Under the pieces are notes generated by a model. The model saw only the letters and a list, made by a program, of their open reading frames with translations, ran no database searches and was not told the DNA's origin. DNA of 64,000 nucleotides from Datnioides undecimradiatus (lineage: Eukaryota > Chordata > Actinopteri > Lobotiformes > Datnioididae), in contig WARS01000052.1 of the NCBI GenBank assembly GCA_008933995.1, forward strand, positions 248,001 through 312,000. Direction: 5' to 3'. Below are positions 1 through 12,930 of this stretch, in pieces. How positions within the stretch are numbered: the stretch's first letter is position 1; each line of letters opens with the position of its first letter. Position numbers and translations under genes: made by a program.

Positions 1-402
1 GCTAGCATGTGATATGTCAGAAAAAAACCCCACACCATCCACTTCGCCTCATCCTCCAGCGGCTCAGCTGTTCATTCATTATACATGGCTGCTCCATGCA
101 CCTCCACTTTGTGCATATTACTGTTTCTACCCATGCCTCCTGCATCTGCCCTGCATGTGCCACACACTGCTGCCCAGCAAACACAATCCCCCTCTCTCCT
201 CTTTCTTAAAACTGCACAGTGCTGTATGCGACAACATAACAAGTCAGCCTGTACAGAGGTAATGAAAGCTTCTGCATTTAGAGTAAAGGCCACTGTCAGG
301 CTATAAGATCAGAATGAGGTAAAATAAGAAGATGTGCTCCTGTCAAACGACCTCTTGCACTTTGCAAATGACTGTTTCTTAGTCATTACGAAAGGCAGAC
401 GT

Positions 403-428
403 TGTGTGTGTGTGTGTGTGTGTGTGTG
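403..428. repeat. (TG)n microsatellite
   Basis: Uninterrupted TG dinucleotide repeat of about 13 units in intergenic DNA. Confidence 0.95.
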
Positions 429-3400
429 ATATATTTAGCACAGGATAAAAGGTATCCATGGTAGCCGCAGCGACTCGCAACGAAAAACCAACAGATGCTC
501 CAAACTCATCAGTCATCGGGAAAAGCTAAATAAGACGTCACGGCGCCCACGCTGACCTCCAGGAAGTGCAGTGCGGAAACACCACCGCAACTAAAACAAA
601 TACACACACACACAGATCTGACAGATGGACCCAGTGTGGGCAAAAGTGGAAGTCCACTCCCTTCAGCATGTCCTCCTTCGCCGAGGCGCTGGGAGGACAG
701 TATGGAGACGGTATGGGACACGACAGGAGTGATTCCCAGGCCTCATTTGTTTGCTGCTCATGTTAACATCAGCTGGCGCAGGGAGGGATTTGAATCGGAG
801 CCAGAGCCTCGGTGACTCGCTCAGACACAAACACCTCTCCCTCCCTCCCTCCTTCTTTTTTTTTTCTGGAAGTAGATGCCGCTTCTTTTCCGATGCGTCA
901 GCCCTTCGCTTAGCCCGAAGTCAGACAGGTAACACATTTGTCAGGATCCTGGACATTAAGCCGCTTAGTCCCGTGCTTAACGTCTCGTTTATTTCTGCAC
1001 CCACTAAAGAGAAAATGACCGTTTGACAGAAAAACCTCATTTCAGACCCAGACAGGTGTTACAGTTGAGTTACAACCCAGAGCTGCAAGCGTTGCATCAC
1101 GTCGAGAGCGTCGCCGATTAACACCAGCGGGACAGAAGCGGGAGTTGTTCATGTTTTTTGTAATCTACCGTCTACTTTCTGCAGCGGACCTCCTGGAAAA
1201 TCAGTTTGGAGCTCGTGCGGCGGCTTCTCCTGCAGCTTTTTATTGCTGGTCTGCTTTAAAGACACGTTGCACAGTCAAAGAGGCGTGTAATTCACACGTT
1301 GCGAGCGTGCAGCCGGTGTGTTTTGCATCCGTGAAATTCGTCTTTGTTTAAAGCGTTTAACTCCAAACGCTGATCGCCGTGTAAAACGTTCATCTCGTTG
1401 GGTCAGCTGTGGGTGATGAGTAGCAAGGAGCAGTAAAGAAGCACATCATTACAGTTAAAAACAACCTCTCCTTTGCTTTTTCATGACGCGCGTGCTCGGA
1501 GAATATCAAAGCAGAGCCTGAGCGTCACTCACGAGCCAATAACACACGGGCTCAAACCTGGGGTCAAAGGCTGCAGGAAGCGGGAGGTCCCATCGTAATC
1601 CTCTGATAAATACACACACCTGATGACGGGCAGTCCTGACATCTGCGTGGGGTCACGGCGAGGGGGTGTGGCGGCCTGTTTCCGTGGAAGAGTTTAACAT
1701 TAACGTCGCCATTTCCTTCCTGCACGCGGAGCTGCACGGCCGTTACTGGTAGCTTAAAACATGTCTTTTATTAATAAATCGCATTTTAGCCAAGAGCACA
1801 TAAATGTACATTAATCTAAAATATAACGTTAACAATAATTAATTAGCTCCTGAATATAGATCTGGCTGGAGATGAGGTCCCACACTGTTTAATCCTTGCG
1901 TCACTTTGGCGGCAGACGTTCTGTATTTATGGAGCGATTAACACGTTCCTCGATAAAAGCGTCTCTCTTTGCTCGCTCCGTCCGTCCAAACCTTGTTGTT
2001 ACGCTTTCTATAAAAGGCTCTTACGGCTTTGTGAAAGTCACCGTTGCTGAAAAATGACACCGCCTTAAAAATGTGCTCATGTCATGTAGCCACGTTACAT
2101 AATTCGGTACACAATGGGCGATTTTATGAGTCGGTGGTGAGTCATGTTGGGGGGTTTTTCACAGTGAAGGTTGATTTTGTCCGCTCCTGGGTGAAAAAAG
2201 CGGTTCGCGGTCTGGTGCGCGTGATAAATCTGGTGCGACCCGTCTCCGATTCTCACACGTAAATCATGCAAACGGCTTTCAACGCGCTACATGTTAATTA
2301 ACGCTCGGGTTAAAAGCCTTGAACGAGCGCCACCCCCCCCCCGCGTCTCCGCGCCAGCTCGCCCCTCTGGCCTGTCCGCGCATTCATCCATCATGTTATC
2401 ATGTGCCGACTGTGGATAAGGCAGCTTTTGGCCAAAGCTGATCCTGTCATCGCCGCAGAGTCGGGGTCCAAGATAACCGCCGTGTGGTCCAGCTGTTACC
2501 AGCACTCAGCGTGCCCACAATGGTTTGCTTGTGCTCGCGGCGGAGTGGGAGAGTTGTGCTCGCAGCGTTTAAGCCCTTCCTCGAGACCCGCGATTGCGTC
2601 AGCGCTGCACAGCTGTGCTGCAGAGAGCTGACGGGCCGCGAGTGTTGCAACGAGTTTGTTTTTGTGTGTGAGTTGTGTTTTTTATATATATATATCCAGA
2701 CTTAAAGGACTCCAAGTGAGTATATTTCAATCAGTGTGTTGTTACATGATGTGGGGCCGTCATCTCCTTTCTTTAGACGTGTTGTATGATGTTTGCATCA
2801 TTGCTTCTGCAGCGATGTCGAGCTCAGCGGAGCGATTTGTCACATCAGCCAACGGGACGCCAGCAGCAAACGTCTGCATACGAGGGAAGCGGCCGCTGCC
2901 CTCAAACAACCTGGGGAGCCGAATGTCAGCCGCCTGATGGGTCAATAATGCAACCGGCCAACATCTCCCACTCTCTCTCTCTCTCTGTGCACCGCTGCAG
3001 CGCAGCTAACGTGTAGCATGATTTTCATAAATGCAGATGCTTTGACTTTCGATTAGCATCTTGTCGTGTGTGGTCATGAGACGGGAGTCGAGGCCCAGAG
3101 CTAGGAGGAGTTTAGGTTCAGACTGACGAGAATTCAGTTAAATCTGTTTGGACGTACGCCAGCCGCCATGGGCTTTGCATTCGGATGTGGGAGACACGTC
3201 AAAATCCATATCTACCCTGATCCGGACCTACATAGAGCGTGTGTGCGTGTCCGTGCATAACACAGTATGTTCTCATGTCACACACCCACATCGATTTGCT
3301 TCCTGCAGACATAATCAAGCATGCGTCACAGGATGCAAACACACATGCTAACATGTGGCTGAGTGCACGCGTGTGACAGACAGGCCACTACTGTCAGTGT

Positions 3401-3451
3401 CAAGCGGCTGATTTAACTCGCTTCTAAATAGGAACAGCCAAGTTCAACACA

Positions 3452-3476
3452 TCTCTCTCTCTCTCTCTCTCTCTCT
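3452..3476. repeat. (TC)n microsatellite
   Basis: Uninterrupted TC dinucleotide repeat of about 12 units, a polypyrimidine run on the plus strand. Confidence 0.95.
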
Positions 3477-5710
3477 GCGATTTGACGTTCACTTCCTGAT
3501 TTCACACCCACCAATCTAGCAGCAGAAACGGGACTTTGCCTTCCGGACACGGCGGTGAGATGAAATGGACAGATATTCCTGGGTGGATAACAAACCAACG
3601 CCGTGTCTAATCAAACCTTCAGTCGGTGTGAAAAAAGAAAAAAACCCAACGAACCGTGACATTCGAACAAACGGGTTAATTACTTTTTAAAAAGCCGGCA
3701 CTTAAACACATTTGTTTCTTTGTAAGCGCGAGTCGTAAAGTTCCCGTCGAGGGGTTGCCGGGGCCATAAGATTCACTCTAAATGTAAATAAGTGGTGTTT
3801 TAAACGTCTGTTAGCCACACGCTTGTTAGAGCGGCAGATAAACCGGGCACCCCGTTCTCCACGGGGTCAAGTCCCTAATTAACCCAAAACGGCTTCGTCA
3901 TTTTCTCATTCGAGTTCCTCGGGCCTCCTCTGCCTCTTCCTCCTCCTCTCATGGCTGATGTTTGGCAGATTGGGGCGGATATAGGTGGCGTGAAGATAAA
4001 GCTGCTCATTAAGAGTTTAAAGTAAAACTAAACAAGCTGATCGGAGATAGGGAGTTACTCTCCTCCTCCTCCGGGCTGGATTCGGAAATTTCAGCGCTCG
4101 CGGCTTTTCCGCCTCATTTGATTGTGTGGGAGAAAAACAGGAACGACGGGACGGGGTGAGATTGAAGGTCATGAGCTGCAGAAGGAGGAGGAGATAGGTG
4201 TGTGGGGAGTCGATGTGGAAATACATGATTCAAATCTACTGCAGGCTGAGGCACCATGCACCCACCATCTAAATTGCATCAGAGAAGCGGTAGCACCTTC
4301 GAAGTTGAAGTTTCGATCGACGGCCGATAAGAGAAGTGGGAGAGATTGATAAAGTGCGGTGGATTATGTAACGTCCCGCGACTCCTCGCAATCCAGGCGA
4401 GCGCGCACGTGTTTAACCTTCATTCAGCCACGAGAGGAAGTGTGTGTGGGGGACGTGGGAAGTGAGGGAGGAGATGGAAAAGAGAGATAGCGGCGGGAAA
4501 AGGAAAGCAGAGACACACCGAAGGCTTGTCGGGGTTCGGGCTGCACACGTCGATCTGCGTCCCACAAATCCAGGAACCGGCGAGGAACCGATCGCACCCA
4601 CACAGGCGTGCGGAGGCGACAAGGTGGGCAGGAGCTGAACTCCTCGACTTCTCCTTTGAGGCAAGACCAGAACCACAATTTCCCACATTTGGACGATCAT
4701 CACATCACGTCTCTTCCCTTCCCACCCCACCCTGTCTGCTTCTCTTCTCAACAGGTGTGGACACATTCTCCTTGGACGCAGTTGAAAGACACGTCACACT
4801 AGCTCCTTCTGTTTCAAGCAAACCCCCAGCCTTACATTGTCCCAAACAGCAACTTAAACTGCAGGACTACTGCAGTAACTTCAATTCAGTATTGCACCTT
4901 TGCACAATATTGCACATTGCACAAGGCGCCTGATTAACCTGTGAAATATGTTCTCGCTCAGTGAAGGCAAAGCATTTCAGCCATTTGCTGCAGCCTGGGT
5001 TTGGGTTGGACAGATTAACGGGGGAAACGCTGCACAGTTCACTTCCTAAGCGTGGTTCAGTCCTTCTTCACCTATAAAAGAGAGGAGGCCGCCTGCTGGG
5101 AGGTCTCACAAGGTGTGTCCGGCCCCGGTTCGTCCCTCCGATGGGAAGTCCTGCCGAGGAGCCGGCGACCCCGAACAGAGCGGAGGGAGACGGGGAGGAG
5201 GAAGCTGTGACAAAGGAAGACGAGATCAAGATACAGATTCACGTATCTCGTTTTCACTTTCACCCCACTGTGCTGTTCCGTGGTCGACTGCCACTGTAAC
5301 GTAACAACGTGAGCGTGAGTTAATGACATGTGTGGATAGGCATGTCGAGTCCCCCCCGAGTGAATAAAGATTAACCAGAGTTGTTGCAGCCATTAGTCTG
5401 GACTCAAGACAAATAACACGGGGCATAAAAACAGCATTTGTTCTGCCTCTCAGCGTCTTGGCTGCGCCGCTCCCACCTGTTCTTAAAACAACTCGATTTG
5501 CGCCGTAAACAAGTGCAAACGTTCAAAGCCTTCCCCGTCTGAGGCGCGTATGCGTGCTAACGCTGCGATCGGTGCCTCCGTGTAATCACTGACTAACAAG
5601 GACACTGTGTGCATATGAGCATCACACCCACGGAGCAGCAGCGTGTAGGAGTACATCATGAAGGGCTGTGATGAATTACAGCAGCAGTCGTTCTGTAATT
5701 CCCTCTCTCT

Positions 5711-5730
5711 CACACACACACACACACACA
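5711..5730. repeat. (CA)n microsatellite
   Basis: Ten CA units directly preceded by a short CT run. Confidence 0.95.
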
Positions 5731-6970
5731 GAGTCACACTCGTGTGTGATGAGCTGTTCAGTGGACTTTCCTCTCAGCGGGGTTCCCCTCTCCCTCGGCA
5801 CTGAGCCGACACACGCCGCAGAGCGCTGACAGCAACACGCTGATGTCTGTGTCATGGCTCCCCCCCCCCCAACCTCGTCCCCACGGCAGCAGACCTCCTG
5901 CGAGCGCCGGGGCTTTATCGATACGTGTTCCCGTGCTCGTGTTTTCCCATCATGCATCTGATTTATGCAGTAATGCACGATGCCGAACACAATGATTGTG
6001 CAGAACATCTTTGAGTTTCGGTCTGAGGCGCGCAGCCTGTCCGTACTGCTCTCACAGGCGCAGCGTGCGCAACTTGACCGACCAGTGAAAACAACAATGA
6101 TGTCATCACGGCAACTGCAACAACTGTGCCTCTTTTGGCAACGATCCAACGTCCACATTTGTTCGCGTGCACTGGGCGAAATGCTGCAGATTGCACAGAA
6201 CGCGTCTCGTCCTGCACGACACAGTGCTGACAGTGCTGCGAACAGGCAAAGCTAGAAGTAAAACAGTTAGATTGGCTGTGGTTTATCATAAAGCATTGGC
6301 TCAGGGTGTGAAGGCTAACGTATCTGTGCCTTGTTTCAGTTGTGACTCTGGTGACCAATCCTCAAAATCTGACTTTTTCTGAGATCCTTTAACACGATCG
6401 TGTGATTTTGTGCGTTAACAGGCTAAAAACGAGGTTGCACTTCTGTTTTTTTCACACCTGACATTTTAAACATCACTCAAACGTTTAAAAATCGACGCCC
6501 AGCTGCAGACAATGACACCAGGATTCGGTGCAACAACACAGAGACGCACATCCTTTGCCATGCACGCACTGCAGGCACACATTGTCCCCTGAATGTATGA
6601 CTTAGCATGCAATCAATAACAAACACACGCAGACGGATGGATAAGCGCTCAGGTGATCATACGCCCCTGCTTCCAGGTGGATGTGGTTTTAACATCTGTT
6701 TAAAGAGGGATATCCACCATGAGAGATTGGGATTTCACGCTCAGCTGCACTAAATCCTTTTAAAGACGCTGCAGCTCCGGCTCGCCTCCCCACAGAGATA
6801 ACACGGCCCCGGCGTCAGCAGCGAGGTCGTTTCTCTGTTCTGACGGGACGAACGCAAAGCAGCCGGCGGCTCATTAGACAGCGGTGCCCCCGGGGGCTCA
6901 GCTCCACCGCTCAGACGAGACGAGGAAACGGAGGATACACACTTAACCACATGTGGACTGAGTCTGTAAC

Positions 6971-6997
6971 GTGTGTGTGTGTGTGTGTGTGTGTGTG
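6971..6997. repeat. (GT)n microsatellite
   Basis: Uninterrupted GT repeat of about 13 units in intergenic DNA. Confidence 0.95.
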
Positions 6998-8246
6998 ATG
7001 GATTCTCAGTCAGGACCCCTCGTCTTTACTTTTCCATGCACTGGGTACATCTGTATGTACCTGCGTGCCTCTGTATGTGCAGGGTGGTCCAACGGCGTTT
7101 CATCAGTCTCCCTCAGCAGTGGAAACGGACGACACGCAGCCTGAAACCATCATCCCGGCTGAGTTTAGACAGCGAACCGTCTTTTGTTTGGGTTGAGGGA
7201 GAGTTGACGTCGACTTTTGGGTTCACGCGAGACCCGAGAGGCTGTCTCCCGCGTGAAAGTCCTGCGTTTCTGACTCGCCCGTCCACCCGTCAGGACCACG
7301 AGCATCCACGCGTGGCATATACTGGTGCAGTGCTGCTTATGGTATGTGAGTGGGACGTTGTTTGCATGTTTACACTGTAAGGGGGTCTCTGGGTCGTACA
7401 TAGACCTCCAGAGTTCGAGCAACACGGTCATCTATGTTTTAAGACTCTCTGCTTTCAATCATAAATTGCCTGGTTTCCAAAGAAAAAACTAAATCGACAT
7501 TTTATTCTGTATATATAAAATCACATCATATACAAATATGCACATTTTTTTGGTCGTTAGACTCAGTTTATGTGCACGGGACGTCCCAGGTTTACACTGG
7601 CGCACTTGTGTGAGCTGCAAACGCCTTCCAGACCAGTTACGCTAGTGTTTTATCAGACTTGCAGGTTTCCTTTGGCTGGAAACGACGTAAGCATTGTGAT
7701 AAAAGGCGGTAAAGCATATGCTGGAGATGTAAGTGATGCTAATCGGGAACAGTGGGTGCAGCTTGATCTTGGCTGAAACCCGGTGGCGTAGCGAGGAGCT
7801 CCGGTTGGACGCCGTGGCTGATCACATGACGAGGGACGCCTCGGTGTTTCGCCTGGACTGGCCAGACGCAGACGCTGCCATCTTCTCCTCTGATCTGTTA
7901 TGGATTCCTCAGTGCTCTCCAGAACATCTCTGCACCGTCACAGATCCACGACCTGGATTTCATCCGTATCCGCCCCGGGAGCCGACACGCAGCGGCTCAG
8001 TCGGAACAGGCAGCAGACGCACTCTGCCGCCGCCGCCGCCGCCGCCACCGCCTGTGCGAGTTTGTGCTTGTTGACTGTTTAGCTGGCAGCAGCTGGCGAC
8101 TCGTCACCCAGCATGTAATCTCCTTGTCTGTCTTCAGTGTTGGAGTGAAGCTGCAGCTAACGCCCCTGATCAGCTAATGGACCAATAATCCCCAGTCGCT
8201 GCCCCTTTTCAACGCTAACGAGCCGTTACAGCAAAGAAACAACACA

Positions 8247-8248
<2 letters not shown>

Positions 8249-8281
<33 letters not shown>
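8249..8281. repeat. (AC)n microsatellite
   Basis: Uninterrupted AC repeat of about 16 units. A short GCC trinucleotide run lies about 200 bp to its left, at about 8027-8051. Confidence 0.95.
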
Positions 8282-8402
8282 GCCCTTTTATGTGCTGCAA
8301 AGGTTATACAGCCGCTGCCGTGTGTGTGTCCACGCTGGATAAGTGGTTACTTAATGAAATCTGTAATTGACGAGCATGAACAGCAGGTGTGGATGCATAG
8401 AC

Positions 8403-8965
8403 AATGTGGTGGATTGTAACTAAGTACATTTACTCAAGTAATGCACTACTCCACTACATTTCCGAATGTTTATTTATATATTTATATATATTTATAACCA
8501 TTAGAGCTGTTATTTGACGGCTTTTGTTGCGGATTTCTGCAGATTTCTGCACAGAAAACACAGGAAGAGCTTGTGAAATATGACTCAGCATCTATTTAAA
8601 TAGTTGTTTTTCATATATATAAAAACACTTCAAGGCTCCAGCGTCACAAATATGAGCATTTGGTGCATTAACTTTTATTTATTCCTATTTGATTTTTGAT
8701 GATTTCGAGGTTTGGGCCGTTGGTTTGGTGGCTCCGGGTCAGTGTGACGGCAAATCAAGCGATCGATTCATGGAGTAGATGAATCCATGATTTTGAAAAA
8801 CTCACTAGTTTGCATGAAACAGCCAACCACAGCAAGGAAAGCCTGCTTTTACATTGATGCATGAGCCAGACCAGTCCATCTCTACTGTCCTGCTGCATAT
8901 ACGTGGTGGTTTCTGCGTTTGGCGTTTCACTTTTAATACTTTAAATACATTTTCTCTCATAAGCT
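8403..8965 (+). repeat. Degenerate copy of a common teleost dispersed repeat
   Basis: The block opens with a string of the form AAGTACATTTACTCAAGTAATGC followed by ACTCCACTACATTT. It continues with a CACAGAAAACACAGGAAGAG-like segment and later shows ACTTTTAATACTTTAAATACATTT. These blocks, in this order, match my memory of a very abundant non-coding repeat of spiny-rayed fishes, here with internal losses and many substitutions. I do not know its repeat-database name. It has no coding capacity. Its edges are approximate. Confidence 0.55.
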
Positions 8966-9215
8966 GCGACAAATACAAGATCCTTTGACAGAAAATGTCA
9001 CATATTTATTTGTTTATTTCTATTTTATTTGTATTCTGAACTCACGGCGGCAAAACGCCAGCTCACAGGCTCCAGTCTGGGCCACATGGCTTCATCTTCT
9101 TCTTCTGTGGTGGTTTTATTTGACTGATAGAAAGACAGAGGGAAGGCGACATCAGGAGCGGCGGTTCCCTGTTCTGATTCAGCCACTGCCTCTCTTCACT
9201 GCTTAACTGCGTTTT

Positions 9216-9760
9216 CCATCTCACCCCCCCCCCATTCCAGCGTCTCTCCTCTTTGTTCAAGGTCAGCAGCTTTCTCAGTGGGATTTCCCATCAGACGCAC
9301 GGAGCGAGGCTGGACGCAGGCGGCTGCGGGCCGTGATTGGCTCTCCCCGACCTCTGGTGTCGCCCTCTCAGCAGCCCGCTTCTCCTTCACTCTCCTCACC
9401 TCGTCTGCCTTTCTCTCCCCCCACTGCCTGAGCTGATTTACCCTCCTGTCTTCGCCTTTTACACTTCTATCCCTTTCTTCACCGTCCTCCCCTCCTTGTG
9501 TCATTTCCTCTCCTCTCATTTACCCTCATCTCGTCACCTCTTGCCTTCTTCCCTACCTGCATTTTCACATTTCCTGTAACTTCCCTCTTCCTCCTCTCTC
9601 TTCCTTCTTCCTCTTCCTCTTCATTGTCCTCACCCCCGGCATCTAGCGGCTTCATCTTCATGCACTTCTCCGTTCATCCCACCTCTGCAGCCCAGCTCGC
9701 CTTCTCACCTCACCCCTCTCCCCCTTTTCCATCCCCTCCTCTGCCAAAACAGCGCAGCAT
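9216..9760. repeat. Long pyrimidine-rich (CT-rich) low-complexity block
   Basis: The plus strand is dominated by C and T for over 500 bases, with many TCCTC, CTTCC and CCCCTC runs. Both strands are open over long distances only because of this skewed composition. The predicted proteins would be runs of Ser/Pro/Leu/Phe or Glu/Arg/Lys with no domain. Confidence 0.7.
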
Positions 9761-11504
9761 GAGTGCACTGCGCGCACGCAGCCTCTACCCCACACCAGCC
9801 TAATTCATTAATTCTGTTACAGGAGAAGACGGTGGTTTATGCTTGACGTGTAAACCAGCGCGGTTTTGTAACGCGGCGAATTTCATTTCTGCGACTGGGT
9901 GGTCGTGAAGCGAGTCTTGGCCGGGACCGTGGATACGGTTTTTCCAGGCCGCGCCGCCTGTTTTTGGTGTAATTCAAGTTTTATTTTAAAATGCGACTCA
10001 GATAGGTGTCGTCCCGTAACACACTGTCACATAGACTTTATTTGATCTGTTCTGGTTGCAGTGCGGTGACGTGTGAGCGTGTGTGGGCTCGTGAAGGATG
10101 GAAATTTCAGAATGAGGGGTTGTCAGGGAGCAGCGAGCTCAGAGGGAAGGTGCAGGTATCCGTGCGTCCTGTTAACCCTTGTGCCCTCCTCAACAACGAC
10201 AACTTCAAACTTGCTCAAAGCTACCAAACATTCAGTCATTTTCAGGATTTTAACCCTTTAACCCAGTTTAATTTGAAATATTTTATTATTTATTCCAAAA
10301 AAAAGCCTGTTTTCCATATAACAAACAGTAGGAGATGGGGCTTCGGTGGTGATTAGGTGCCTCGAAATGCCCGATTGACTTCCATTAAAACCATCTCACT
10401 GCCATTACTGTATAAAGCCATGCATTCTGTAATGTCAGACATTGGATTTCAACAAATTGCAGGTGGAAAAGTGTGACTGGCAAATAAAAAAAACATGTTT
10501 AAATATAGTTTTCCTTGAAATAACAGAGAGAGGGAATCTATGGGAATATCCAAAACTGCCTTTAGATGCTGACTGACCGGGCGACCCAGACGGAGGAAGA
10601 CCACACAACAATGCAGCAGGGGCCAGAAATGCGGCCCTCTGGCTTCCCCGTCCGCTCTGTAAACACGAGTCTGTCTCCGCATCCAAAGTAAACCTCCCCG
10701 CCCCGCCGCGGGCTCGACCCTCGCCGCTGCTGCTCAGGTGCCCGGGACCACGGCAGGTTCTGAAGTCTCGGTTTGCAAAGTTTTACAAGTTGCAAAGCGG
10801 ACGAAAAGGAAGCAATTACAAACGGCACAACACAAGCGGAGTCAGCGGCACAACTGGAGGCACGGTTTGCACAAAAGGCAGTCAGGTATGGAGGGAAATT
10901 GCATCACTGTTTATCTTTACAGTGCCGGCATAACAAAAAAAAAAATAATAATGTGTAATTATTCAGGCGAGCCACACATTTGTCATCCCGGTCTGTGGCA
11001 ATTTGGCAAACGCGTTTCTGTTCAAACGCGCAATTATCCTTAAAGAAAATACAAGGCGGGAGAGAGAAAGTGTGTAACGGCAGCGCGGGGCAGGGAGAGG
11101 CGTTTTTCAGCAGTCGGTGCTCGCGGTCCTCTAAAATCGACCTTTCTGGTGAATTGAGCGTTTGTTTTCATGCACAACAAAGAGCGGCGCGTTCCTCTGA
11201 CCGCGGGAAGGTGAAAGTCGCCCCGAGACGTTTAAAAACACAGAAAAAGAGCTGGCGACGCTCAAAAGTCCACAGAGTCGAGGGCAAACGACAAATAATT
11301 ACTGAGGAACACAAATGAAATATTAGTCTTTTGCTTTCATTTGCTCCCTCCTGCACAGGTTAACGCAGTTTGCTGGCTAAGTTTGTGCTTGTTCTTGGTC
11401 TAAGAAGCCCGGGCCCGAGGCTGGACTGAGGCGCAGCAGTGCAGGTGACTTGCGTTTGAAAGCAATGAAAGCAAATTCGCCCAAAAGCCGCGGTTCTCGT
11501 CGTC

Positions 11505-11856
11505 CACGTGCACGTGACGGCTGGTGGATTCTTCTCCCAGGCCCCACTTCGTGTGATCACAGACGTCTGCGGCGCCTGCACGATGTCTGTCTGCGGTCCT
11601 GCAGGCGACTGATCAAAAGCAGTTCAGTGGGGCTTAATTATTGACCAACGCAGCAACACTTTGACTTTTAATGATGCATAACGTTTATTTCGTGTGCCTG
11701 CCAGGATGTTTGTGACAATTTAAAGCTTTTTAAGTATTTAATTTGGACTTCTTGGGGGTTTCTTTGTGATAATCTTTGTGATGTTTGTGCACGTTCGGCA
11801 TCAAAACACCTGCACGTGCAGATCACAGCAGATTGGAAAACGTGGATTCTCACGTG
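11505..11856. promoter_or_regulatory. Cluster of four CACGTG E-boxes (candidate regulatory element)
   Basis: CACGTG occurs at 11505-11510 and 11511-11516 (directly abutting), inside a 12-bp palindrome at 11810-11821, and at 11851-11856. Chance expectation for this hexamer is about 0.09 in 352 bases. CACGTG is the site for bHLH-ZIP and bHLH-PAS factors (MYC/MAX, USF, TFE3, CLOCK/BMAL classes). Function is inferred from motif density only. Confidence 0.3.
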
Positions 11857-12844
11857 AAAAATGAACAAGATTAGGAACAAATGTGGATAAATTCTGTGAT
11901 TTTGGATAAGACTTGTGCTCAATAGCAGTTATATATTTCTAAAGTAACCCCATCTCTGCACTCTGTGTGCAAATAAAGGGAATAAACACTTAACGCATCA
12001 TGTTCTTTGCTCACAGGTTGAGCAGATTCATCCAAACGACATGCAAAAAAGTATTTTGCTGCCTTGTGCACGCATCCAGACACACTGAAGCGGTGCTGGG
12101 AGCTGGTAGGCGTCATTAAAACTGCTGGAGCCGAGTCCGAAATCACAGGTATGCTGTTCCCCCCCCCCGACACCAGTGCTTTGGCTCGGTTTGTCTTGCA
12201 GGGTAGCCGGATGCCAGGGCTAGCGAGTCATACATTTGGCTGCAGGATCTGGCTGACAGCGACACTCTGAGATGTTAACCTGCCCAGACACTTCCCTTCA
12301 CCTCGGGCTTATAACGCGAGCCCAGAACCCCGCCGCAGGGGGAGATACGCTCGCTCGTATCCTATACTACATCCTTGAGTGAGCACTGAAAACAAACCCG
12401 AAAGAAAACAAGAAACAGTGCGTTTGGCACATGCAGCGCACTTTTTTCCTGCATGTGCACTGACCTGAATGTAAGTTTGAGCAAACGCTTCGTGCACAGC
12501 ATTTCAAGCTGATGCTGTTTCGTATAAGAAGTCTTATTCTGTGATTTCCTCCAGCTCTGAACAACCTTCAAAAGGTCGCACAAGACCGAAAATCCGCCCT
12601 CTCTGCGCTTGACGTTGGTCTGTTTATTTATTTATGTTGGCTAATCTACAAAACGAAGTTAATTCATACTCTTCTCTCACCGAACGTCACTCGGGACGGC
12701 TCAGTGTCAATTCAGTGTCAGTCAACTGCCTCAAACGTGATGTAAAACATCTCCAGCACTGACAGGTTCCCATTGAGACCGATCGCCAGGCGTCAACCGC
12801 AGACTTTGGAGCGTTTATTTATCCAGCAAGTTAATGGCGACCAG

Positions 12845-12930
12845 TGACAGACAGACAGACAGGCAGGTAGATACAGTCAGGCAGGCAGCCAGACAGACAA
12901 GCAGGAACACAGACGGACAGACAAGCACGT
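12845..12930. repeat. Imperfect (CAGA)n / CAGG tract
   Basis: A run of imperfect CAGA, CAGG and GCAGG units broken by short unrelated spacers. It is simple-sequence DNA of about 85 bp. Confidence 0.7.

Noticed and set aside
5073-5080. TATAAAAG promoter-like string (another near 2009)
   Set aside because: No downstream gene or splice pattern supports a promoter. Single TATA strings are expected by chance.
7570-7776. 68-codon ORF with an IKGGKAYAGDVSDANREQW-like end
   Set aside because: It looked protein-like at first sight, but there is no family match, no splice partners and the frame is short.
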